Shown in pieces: positions 1 through 8,752 of a stretch of 64,000 bases of DNA; the stretch's first letter is position 1; each line of letters begins with the position of its first letter. The notes under the pieces were generated by a model. It had not been told where the DNA came from. It was given only the letters and a program-made list of their open reading frames with translations, and did no database searches. The DNA is from Shinisaurus crocodilurus (Eukaryota > Chordata > Lepidosauria > Squamata > Shinisauridae). The position numbers and the translations under genes were made by a program. The stretch spans positions 9,974,857 to 10,038,856 of the forward strand of contig CM037878.1 of NCBI GenBank assembly GCA_021292165.1, in the 5' to 3' direction.

Positions 1-479
1 TTGAGTCTCCTCTTGCTCTGTCCTCCCCTCCCTGACGGTTATTACAAGGGGCAGGGTTGCCGAAGTTGTGTGTTCTCCATGTGTTCCGTGGTAATAAGTT
101 TCTTCCTTCCCAAAACTTCTGAAGTGTAACACAGTAAAACATCCCCAGGTGAAAGTGAGCTCTGTGGAAGAGGTCCCCCACCCCCCTTTGGCCTGCTGTG
201 CCAGAACCCTGTGACAAGAGGCAGCGAAGGTGTCCCATTTCGGCCTCTGCTAGGCTTTCAGAACTTGAACTCCTTTCTGGTTGTATTTGACCCTCTTTTT
301 TTGTACGTTTGTTGGGAGGCTTGAGCATTTCAGCCTTTTTTTTTATTTTATTTGATATTTGTTACAGACTAATTGAAGGTGACTTGGTCAGAAGGATTGT
401 TTTCTCTTCTATTAAAAACCGAAGAAGTTAGCACCGAAATTCACATGGCGGGGTGGAGAATCGCGTTTTCAGTTAACTC

Positions 480-594
480 CATGTTCTCCAACCTTGGGTC
501 CCCAGATGTGTTTGGCCTACAACTCCCAGCATGCCCCAGCCAGCTGGGAGTTGTAGGCCAAACACATCTGGGGACCCAAGGTTGGAGAACACTG
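480..594. mobile_element. hAT MITE family A, fold-back copy 1
   Basis: A near-perfect palindrome: arms reading GTTCTCCAACCTTGGGTCCC then GCCTACAACTCCCAGCATGC meet at a CAGCTGG centre. Flanks AGTTAACT / AGTTAAGC are a decayed target duplication. No coding capacity; moved by a hAT transposase in trans. Confidence 0.85.
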
Positions 595-951
595 AGTTAA
601 GCACACTTAGACTTCATACTGACACAGCACCACAGCTGTAGCGCAAAGTCTCGGGGAGGGCTGGTGCAACTTGAGAAGCAGGTTCCACGCTCTTCTCTGG
701 CATTGGGACGTCCTTCCCCAGCCGTTCTGGCGGATAGGCATCTACCTTTATTTCCCCGTAACTCCTAGAAAGGGTGCCTTGATGACAGCCTTGCAGGGAA
801 GTTTATAAAAGTTACTCTTCCCCCTCCCCCGCTCCCCAAAAAATGTATTAGTCAACCTGTTCATATAGTGATAATTCCGTTGTGGTGCAGTGATGGCCTG
901 AGGGGAAGAAAGAACCAACTCCCTTCTTAAGAGGGAAGCTTTTGTAACGTA
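595..951. other. No gene recognised
   Basis: Mixed-composition sequence with no repeat or coding signal I can name. The stretch 1-479 before copy A1 is similar; it could be the 3' UTR of an upstream gene, but nothing proves it. Confidence 0.4.
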
Positions 952-1055
952 GGGTGCAATCCTATGCATGTCTAGACAGGGGGGGGGAAAGTCCTACAGT
1001 TCCCAGCAGGCATGCTGGGAATTGTAGGACTTTTCCTGTGTAAACAGACATAGGG
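952..1055. mobile_element. Short fold-back (GCAATCCTATGCATGTCTAG type)
   Basis: GTGCAATCCTATGCATGTCT at left and AACAGACATAGGGCTGC at right; arms AGTCCTACAGTTCCCAGCA and its complement meet at the centre. A related copy is at 29625-29760. Confidence 0.65.
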
Positions 1056-1059
1056 CTGC

Positions 1060-1165
1060 GCTCTTAAGAATACAAGAAGAGCTCTGCCGGCTCAGACCGA
1101 GAGCTCATCGAGTCCAGCATCCTGCTTCCCTCAGTGGCCGGCCATATGCCTCCAGGAAGCCCATA
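1060..1165 (-). mobile_element. CR1/L2-group LINE tail remnant
   Basis: TTAAGAATACAAGAAGAGCTCTGC then GTCCAGCATCCTGCTTCCC, a reversed LINE 3' end next to SINE copy 1. Confidence 0.55.
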
Positions 1166-1405
1166 AGCCAGTGTGGCGTAGTGGTGAGAGTGTTGGACTG
1201 GGACCCGGGAGATCCGGGTTCTAGTCCCCGCTCGGCCATGAAACTCACTGGGTGACTTTGGGCCAGTCACTGACTCTCAGCCTAACCTACCTCACAGGGT
1301 TGTTGTGAGGATAAAATGGAGAGGAAGAGGAGGAGGATTATGTAAGCCGCCTTGGGTTCCTTGCAGGAAAAAAGGCCGGGTATAAATATAATGAATAAAT
1401 AAAAT
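1166..1405 (+). mobile_element. tRNA-headed squamate SINE, copy 1
   Basis: Starts AGCCAGTGTGGCGTAGTGG, with tRNA-like A-box (GTGGCGTAGTGGT) and B-box (GGTTCTAGTCCCC) promoter parts. A CTCACTGGGTGACTTTGGGC body follows, then a tail ending GGGTATAAATATAATGAATAAATA. The head resembles Sauria/Squam-type SINEs; the tail is not the BovB-type tail I know from Anolis Sauria SINEs. RNA polymerase III transcription and mobilisation by a partner LINE are family knowledge. Confidence 0.85.
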
Positions 1406-1970
1406 AAGCAGGGCAGGGAGGCAACAGCCCGCTGCTGCTACTTCCCTGCAACTGGTATTCAGAGGCGCGCGGCCCCTGAATGTGGAGATGCTCCACTCAC
1501 TCTTCTGACAAATAGCGTTGGCTGGCCTCCGAGCATGGCCATCTAAGCTAGTGACGGTTGCCGCAACTTGTGGCTCGGTTCCTGGGAAGTGCTGCCTCAG
1601 GGAACCAGGTAAGGGGCTCTTATATTAAACCTGCCTGACCTACAGGGGCCAAGCCAAGTGACCTGCATGCAGAAGATGAACCGGACATATTTGGGGCATT
1701 TAAAATGGGAGCGTGCTGAAGCCAGTGGGCGGGGCGGGGCGGGGCGGGTGGAGAGCATTTCTGTTTCCTAAATGCTAGATAACTGTATAGCGTACTTACG
1801 GTAATTGGGCTGATCGGCTGTCAAAACAACGCACCCGTGAATTCGATCCAGTCTGGACCAGGTTTGGGTGCTCCCTGATGACAATGTCCTAGTGGTTTGT
1901 GGTTGCGCAGCTTCACTTCACCCAAATCAGCAGCCCGAGGAAGTGTAAGTGATGGGCCATTCCTCGTTTC

Positions 1971-2505
1971 ATAGATCATAGAGTTGGAAGGGGCCTACAA
2001 GGCCATCGAGTCCAACCCCCTCGCCACTCCTGGGTAAGGTAAGGAGAGCGGCATCAGCTCCCCTGGGTAGAATGCACGTAGAACCATAGAGTAGTAGAGT
2101 TGGGAGGGGCCCGTAAGGCCATCGAGTCCAACCCCCTGCTCAATGCAGGAATCCAGGTTGAAGCATCCCTGAGGGATGGCTGTCCAGCCGCACCTTGAAT
2201 GCCTCCAGTGTGGAAGAGCCCGCCACCTCCCTGGGTCATTGGTTCCGTTGTTGTGTTGCTCTAGCAGTCAGGAAGTTTTTCCTGATGTCCAGCGAGAATT
2301 TGGCTTTCTGTAACTTGAGCCCATTAATCCGTGTCCTGCACTCTGGGATGGTGGAGAAGAGATCCTGGCCCTCCTCTGTGTGACAACCTTTCAAGGACTT
2401 GAAGAGCGCTATCACATCTCTCCTCTGTCTTTTATTCCAAAGGCTAAACATGCCCAGTTCCTTCAGTCTCTCCTCACAGGGCTTTCTTTCCAGTCCCCTG
2501 ATTGT
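1971..2505 (-). mobile_element. Diverged CR1 fragments, two 3' ends
   Basis: Two minus-strand CR1 ends lie side by side. The short 3' UTR piece at about 1971-2034 and a longer piece at about 2086-2505 both carry the CATCGAGTCCAACCCC signature; the longer one runs into degenerate ORF2 C-terminal sequence. About 50 bp separate them. Both are older and more diverged than the 7-kb element. Confidence 0.85.
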
Positions 2506-4183
2506 ATCTTACCTTAATGGAATGTGGATTACACATTTTCGTCCCTGTCACCGAGTTCTGGAGCTTGCCATGGAGCAAACGTAAGGGTGTTTGTCGTGCT
2601 GAAGTTTAAACAACACCAGCTTTGGGGTGTCCAGGCTGCTCCTTAGCAGGGAGCTGGCCCTGTGAAGCGACCTTATGCTGAATTAACCCGTCTGTCTGGC
2701 CCAGTGCTGTCCACTCGGCAAGGGTCAGAGGTCTTCAGCCCTCTTGCTGGAGAACCTTTTAACTGGAGTTGCCAGCCATTGAATGTGGTCTCTGCATGCC
2801 ATGTGCAATGTCTTGGCTTTGCCACTGAGCTGCCTCTTCTGCCAGCAGGAGGAGGAGGAGGAGGAGGAGGAAGAGCGACTGCCTCTGCCACCTGTTCTAC
2901 TGTCTCACGCACTGGAACCAAGAGCTGGTGGCTCGCATGCGGAGACATCTGCTTTCCCCCCAAGCCACTTGCTCAGTTGCCTCTTGGGTGCTTTCCAGTG
3001 TTCTTTTTGCCCCAGGGCCAGTTCAGCAAGAGTGAGTGGAAACAGGGAGCTGGAATGTGGAAGACCGAATGAGGACTGGCTGCTGCTGTGAGAGCCATGC
3101 GGCTTGGCTACGCAGCCTCACACTTCTTGGTTTGTTTTGGCCTTTAGGGTGAATCAGTAAGCGTGAGCTGTAAAGAGCAATTAAAAGCTGGGTGGGGGGG
3201 TGTTTCACCCTCTGCTGGCAGCTCATCAGTTCTGGGGAGAGGGCACAGAGACAAAATGCCCACTTTTTTGGGTTTCCCAGGATGCCAACGATCTTGTCTG
3301 AATACAAGGGGAAGAGTTGAGCACTGCTTTTCTCTGAATTTGGCACTGGGGAATGCTGCAACCTGTAGCAATCATCCAGTCAAGCGCTTTTAAGTGATTA
3401 CTTTCTGCTTCTGGAAGTTTGATGGGGAAAGAAATAATATGCTGGGATCTTTGACCACCGGAAATCCTGATGACCCAATACTTGGCTTCAGGAATCCCCT
3501 AGGCCCTGTAAAGCCTCTGTTTATAATCATAAGGACTAGAAACTGGTTTGTTTGAAAATAGAAGCTGAGACTTTGTAGGTGTGGTGTTGGGAACCAACTT
3601 CTGAGTGTGCATGGTGCAGCTGCAGCACCGTGGGATCCAAGAAGCTCACAGTATGCCATTGCAACGTGTTTAGGGCCAGGCTACAAATAATCCTACATTG
3701 ACATTTGTACTGGCAGCAAGCCTTTTGAGCACTTTTAATGTGTCTCTTTGATCTCCGCCTCCTTCCTCAGCTCTGAGACCTGGTCTGTACGAACAGCATG
3801 GGGAGAAGGAAAAGCTCTTCCTGGGCAGTACCTCTTCAGTGGCGGAGGCCACGTTTCTGACCACACCACACGGGCAGCAAAAAAAATCCCTAGACGCAAA
3901 AAATAGCATGTTAAAGAGGAGGCTGGACCAGAACTCCTGTTCCTGCCACATAGTTTCCTGTGTCAAGTGTTAACGCTGTGTTCTTGATGTGTCGGGAGAC
4001 ACGTCGCAGCCCTTGTAAGACTGCTCGCTACCCTCACAAAAGTGTGTGAAGAGGCCAGTGTACTGGCACATTGTGAGTCTCCAGAAGGGGCGGGAGGAGC
4101 GTTGCTCCGCAATGAATCCCACACTTTGCCTATGCAAGGCCCCAGGGGGAGTCCCTGGCACCTCCAGCAGAAAGGCCCCTGGC
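2506..4183. other. No gene recognised
   Basis: A GGA run (2849-2872) makes the short glutamate- and glycine-rich frames here. No domain, splice structure or known repeat was identified. Likewise 1406-1970, apart from a GGGGC run at 1728-1748. Confidence 0.4.
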
Positions 4184-4475
4184 TACAGGAACATCAACTG
4201 GCCATCGGTGCTGGAGCAGGCACCTTCATCTATCCAACCTGAGACCCTAGCCCAAGAGCCAGCACCAGCCAGAGCAGACAGTACCAGGCCAAATGGACCA
4301 ACTCAGGTATATAGCCTGCATTCCTAGCTCTGGAACATCAACTGGCCATCGGTGCTGGAGCAGGCACCTTCATCTATCCAACCTGAGACCCTAGCCCGAG
4401 AGCCAGCACCAGCCAGAGCAGACAGTACCAGGCCAAATGGACCAACTCAGCACAAGGCGGCCTCGCCTGCTCGTA
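4184..4475 (+). repeat. Tandem duplication, 144-bp unit
   Basis: ACATCAACTGGCCATCGGTG at 4191 recurs at 4335, and the following about 125 bp match closely up to GGCCAAATGGACCAACTCAG. Not a family I recognise. Confidence 0.85.
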
Positions 4476-5292
4476 TATAAGAGAAGGCAAGAGCAGCTAG
4501 AGATGTATCACCAAATTTGTTCGCATTCCTTCTAATACCGATTCGCGTGTCTGTCTGTGTGCGCGAATGAAGCTATAGCTGCGCCAGCCATGTGCGAGAG
4601 GAATGTAGCGGAAGGCTTGGGATAACCCTGAGCTACAAATAATCTTAAGGAAAAACCCTGGAAACCCCCACCCGCCCACCCCATAGACCAGTAGTAACAA
4701 CTTGATGGCATGGAATGTTGACAGACTGAGAAAAAACTGACAAGTGGATGGGGGGGGGGGGCGGAGGACAAGGAAGAGGGTGGGAGTGGGCAAGAGGCAC
4801 ATAGAGAGAAAAAGGGTAGACACAACCCTTTCATTGCCTGGATAGGCCATTTCCTAGTTCACACTGAAGCTATTTTAAAAATGTCCCCAGGGACTGAAGT
4901 CAGAGCTGCTCGTAGGCATCAATGGAGAAAGCCAAGATTTTAATATAGGTGCAATTCACAGGTATGTTGAGCCCATCCCCAAGGGGAAAAAAACCCAAAC
5001 TGGAGGGGGAGGGATCCTGGGAGTGGCTGGAAACTTAAACAGAAGCACCCCGCAGTGCAACATTTTGTTAGCAGGGTCCTACTTGGATCCATTTATTTAC
5101 AAGTTATACAGGAGGGAGAAGGCAAGTGCCAGTCTGTAAGTCGGTGTCAGTCCCCCAAAAGCAAACCACATGCAGCCACCCCACTTTCCCTGACTGCTTT
5201 CTGTTTCACTGGTTACATTCAAACTGCCAGATGGATTCTGCCACATGTCATATGCTGAGGCTGATACAAAGCTGGTCTCAGCAGCTGGACTG
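4476..5292. other. No gene recognised
   Basis: A G-run at 4750-4762 is the only simple feature. 5382-5690 is also blank. Confidence 0.4.
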
Positions 5293-5381
5293 CTGGGTAT
5301 ATAGCCTGCATTCCTAGCTCTGGAACATCAACTGGCCATCGGTGCTGGAGCAGGCACCTTCATCTATCCAACCTGAGATGA
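5293..5381 (+). repeat. Third, partial copy of the 144-bp unit
   Basis: GGGTATATAGCCTGCATTCC to ATCTATCCAACCTGAGA matches the junction and start of the second unit at 4310-4390. Confidence 0.85.
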
Positions 5382-5698
5382 ATAAATAGGTAGAGTTGGA
5401 CTTTTAGACCTTTGAAACCTGTGAGCCTCCGTTTCCTTTAGCCAAGGTAGGGGGATATCTCTTTCCAGGAGACTTCACCATCTCTTGATGCTGGTACTGT
5501 CGTCGCTCACTATGAAGCAACATGATTCCAAAGCATTATGGGTCATTGGCTAGCTAGGTTGCCACAACCCACATTTTGGGGGGCGATATAAAAAGACATT
5601 CGCTGGCGGCTTCCTAGTCTTTCTGTTCTTGAGTCTGTAACAGCGAAGGCAGAGATCCACGTCACAAAGGAGGCAACTGGCGAATCGGTAGCCTAGAC

Positions 5699-6255
5699 CA
5701 GTGATGGCGAACCTTTTTGAGCCCGAGTGCCCAAACTGCAACACAAAACCAACTTATTTATTTCAAAGTGCCAACACTGCAATTAAACCTGAATACCGAG
5801 GTTTTAGTTTTAGAAAAACAACTCATACAGTTGTCCGAACTAACTGTTTAAGAACTTTTTTCTTAAAAGAAAAACACAATAACAGAACAGAATCAAGTAA
5901 TGTGATTGTTGCTATTGCATGCATGCTGATAATTTGTCAAACCTTGGCTCATACTCGGTTAGTTTGAGAGCAACACATGCAGCACTCAGGTCAACTGTTA
6001 GGGCTTTACATCCAAGCCATGCTCTGTGCATCATTCTTCAAAATCTTTTAAATGTGATAACAATGTAGAAAAGAATTCTGTAACAGGAATTCTAGAATAA
6101 AATCATTCTGTTCCACACTGTGAGAAAGAACAAGATCATTAGTGTTTTGTAGAAGGGGACAGTATTTCGTGATCTGGTGACCAATGGCTCGAGTGCCCAC
6201 AGAGAGGTCCCTGCGTGCCAGCTGTGGCACCCATGCCATAGGTTCGCCATCACTG
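5699..6255 (+). mobile_element. hAT element family B, copy 1 (557 bp)
   Basis: Termini CAGTGATGGCGAACC and GGTTCGCCATCACTG are inverted repeats; perfect 8-bp duplication GCCTAGAC (5691-5698 and 6256-6263). The AT-rich interior has an 88-residue open frame (5701-5967) with no recognised domain. Non-autonomous. Confidence 0.92.
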
Positions 6256-6269
6256 GCCTAGACCTAGAT

Positions 6270-6358
6270 CAGTGTTCTCCAACCTTGGCGTAGCTGGCTG
6301 GGGCATGCTGGGAGTTGTAGGCCAAAAACATCTGGGGACCCAAGGTTGGAGAACACTG
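6270..6358. mobile_element. hAT MITE family A copy 2, one arm deleted
   Basis: Left arm cut after CAACCTTGG and joined to the central CGTAGCTGGCTGG; right arm complete. Perfect 8-bp duplication ACCTAGAT at 6262-6269 and 6359-6366. The left duplication overlaps the right duplication of element B by 2 bp. Confidence 0.9.
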
Positions 6359-7164
6359 ACCTAGATGTTCAATGTTTCTGTGCTGTACATGGAGATGGGG
6401 AAGCGGGCCCTCTTATGGCTACCTCGGCTGCAAATGAATTGAATGATGCAGTTAGTGTTGCTACCCTCCTAAATATATAAAGTGCCCCGATTTGGATTCG
6501 ATCCCCCACCCTGATTCGTACTCACAAGGGGGTGCTGAAAATGTCTAATTCCCTCTGCAAATTATTGTTTTGTGCCCCCCCCATTCCCCCCAAATTGTAG
6601 GACATTCCAGGGGCAGCTGTATAGGTCCCTTTCCTTTTAATGAGAATGAGTACTGGAGGTGTTTTGCGGTGGTTTTTTGTTTTTTTTAAAAAGAATTTTA
6701 ATCATAACCCACACACACACACACACACACACAAACACATATACAATAAGCAAAATTAAAATGGACTTCCAATCTTCTCCACAGCATATAAGAACCACAG
6801 TTATTCTTCAAACATTTTCTATTAACCAAATATCATTTCCAGTTATGGCCAAAAAAAAAAAAAAAGGACAAACACAAGAGGTCTCCATCCACCTCAAATA
6901 TAGATCAACTATTTAATCTACTTTAAATTCAACATTTATGGATACCGTAATAATAATAAAAAAACACCCTATAGTTTCACTTAATATTGTTTCCATTTCC
7001 AAGATAGAGCATATTGAAAAATCCCAAGAATAAAAAGTAGCTATAAACTATTTTATTGATTACATTTATACCCCACCTTTTTTCCTGCAAGGAACTCAGG
7101 GTGGCTTACATAATTCTCCTCCTCCTTTCCATTTTATCCTCACAACAACCCTGTGAGGTAGGTT

Positions 7165-7685
7165 CTGTTCCTGACTCCCAGCTGAGCAGGAGCACAACAG
7201 GAGAGAGGCTCCAGCTGTTTTGGGGACTGTTTTTGGGACTGTGAAAAGGCAAGCAGGCTCCCAGAGAGCGAGCGAACAGAGCGAGCGAACAGGGAGAGCA
7301 AACAGGAGTTTGGCAGCGGAGTAGTAAAACAACAAGTGCTGCAAGGGAAAGGCGTGGCCTGAGAGCTCATTCTGTTGAGCAGAAGCTCCTGCTGAGTGCA
7401 ACTACCTGGGGCTGATTGCAGCTGATTGATTGCAGGAAGTGGGGCTGATTGCAGGGCGTGGCCTGGGAGCTCATTCTGTTCCTGACTCCCAGCTGAGCAG
7501 GAGCACAACAGGAGAGAGGCTCCAGCTGTTTTGGGGACTGTTTTTGGGACTGTGAAAAGGCAAGCAGGCTCCCAGAGAGCGAGCGAACAGAGGGAGAGCA
7601 AACAGGAGTTTGGCAGCGGAGTTCGGCAGGGGAGGTCCCTACAAAATTTTCTAGGAAGACAGAAACATAAAGGGAACAGAGCACT
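7165..7685 (+). promoter_or_regulatory. CR1 5' UTR made of tandem 311-bp units
   Basis: The first base of the CR1 (CTGTTCCTGACTCC at 7165) recurs at 7476, and the following about 110 bp match closely. The 5' UTR is therefore about 1.6 copies of a 311-bp unit. Within the first unit a shorter GTGGCCTGAGAGCTCATTCTG motif is also repeated (about 7352 and 7458). Insertion begins exactly at a unit boundary, as seen for monomer-type promoters of other LINEs. Promoter function is inference. Confidence 0.65.
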
Positions 7686-8714
7686 ATGGAAGGAAAGGAC
7701 TCAGCAGTGGTGGTGACCTGCAAGGGCTGTGCAATGTTTGTTTTCCTGCCGGAGATCAACATGGCCTACACATGCAACAAGTGCAAGCTGATCACGCTGT
7801 TGGAAGAAAAGGTCAGAGGACTGGAGCAGCAAGTGTCAACCCTCAGGAGCATAAGAGAAAGTGAGGAGTTCTTAGACAGAACGGTGGATCTACAGCACCA
7901 AAGCATAGAACAGGAGCCAGAAGGGCAACTGCAGGATGAGGCGGAGTCGGAGACTGCAGAGGCAAGGGAAAATAACACAGAGGGAACTCCCTGGAAAAGG
8001 GTGACTGTTAGGAGCAGAAGAACTACAAGACACTCTGCGCCTGTGGAAGCAGTGGAGCTATGGAACCGCTTCCATGTACTTGAGGACGAGAGCAGAGGAC
8101 AGCCTGCAGAGGACGGATTACCGGGCACCCAACGTGACAGCGAGCAAGAGGCTGAGGGTCAGTCAAGTGGAGGAAATCAAACCAAGGCCTACAGCAAGAG
8201 GAAGAGAAGAGTACTCGTAATGGGAGACTCCCTCCTGCGGGGGATCGAAGCCAAAGTATGTCGCGAAGACCCATGGACTCGCCAGGTGTGCTGTCTCCCT
8301 GGGGCACGGATTAAGGATGTGACAGAGCAGCTGCCGAGGCTCATGCAGCCCACCGACACATACCCCTTTCTTCTCTTCCACGTGGGTACAAATGATACTG
8401 CCAAGCGGAGTTACAAAGAAATCACGGCAGACTTTGAAGAGCTGGGAAGGGAACTCAAGGACTTCGGGGCCCAGATAGTTTTCTCATCCATCCTTCCAGT
8501 ACTTGGAAGAGGCATAGAAAGGGAAAGAAAAGTACTCCGAGTGAATGACTGGCTACAAAGGTGGAGCCGACGTGAGGGATTTGGATTCTGGGACCACGGG
8601 CTACACTTCCTGGAAGATGGACTGCTGGCAAAGGATGGGTTGCACCTCACAAGGACTGGGAAGAATGTGTTTGGACACAGCATGAGGAACTTAATCAGGA
8701 GGGCTTTAAACTGA
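7686..8714 (+). CDS. CR1 ORF1 protein (zinc-finger-like N-terminus, coiled coil, SGNH/GDSL esterase)
   Basis: 342 residues. The N-terminus has a CKGC ... CNKC pair of CxxC motifs (about residues 13-37), suggesting a small zinc-binding fold, followed by a heptad-like LEEKVRGLEQQVSTL coiled coil (about 38-55) and a charged linker. The C-terminal half is an SGNH hydrolase: MGDSLL with Ser182, a LPGA block, GTND at 234-237 and DGLHL with Asp317 and His320, so all catalytic positions are kept. In CR1 elements ORF1 binds element RNA; the esterase is typical of CR1/L2-type ORF1 proteins and its role is unclear. The start chosen is the first ATG after the UTR repeats. ORF1 stops 38 nt before ORF2, which is in another frame. 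Confidence 0.93.
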   Translation: MEGKDSAVVVTCKGCAMFVFLPEINMAYTCNKCKLITLLEEKVRGLEQQVSTLRSIRESEEFLDRTVDLQHQSIEQEPEGQLQDEAESETAEARENNTEGTPWKRVTVRSRRTTRHSAPVEAVELWNRFHVLEDESRGQPAEDGLPGTQRDSEQEAEGQSSGGNQTKAYSKRKRRVLVMGDSLLRGIEAKVCREDPWTRQVCCLPGARIKDVTEQLPRLMQPTDTYPFLLFHVGTNDTAKRSYKEITADFEELGRELKDFGAQIVFSSILPVLGRGIERERKVLRVNDWLQRWSRREGFGFWDHGLHFLEDGLLAKDGLHLTRTGKNVFGHSMRNLIRRALN

Positions 8715-8752
8715 ATCCAACAGGGGAGGGAGACATAAACTCGGGGGTACCA

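Noticed and set aside
1..479. 3' UTR of COPS7B, the mammalian neighbour of NPPC
   Set aside because: Position would fit, but no coding exon or polyadenylation signal could be tied to it, so it is not annotated.
1190..1230. Possible tRNA gene (A- and B-box)
   Set aside because: It is the head of a SINE; no full cloverleaf, and the same head recurs in eleven copies.
2662..3091. Glu- and Gly-rich frames
   Set aside because: Produced by a GGA microsatellite read in several frames.
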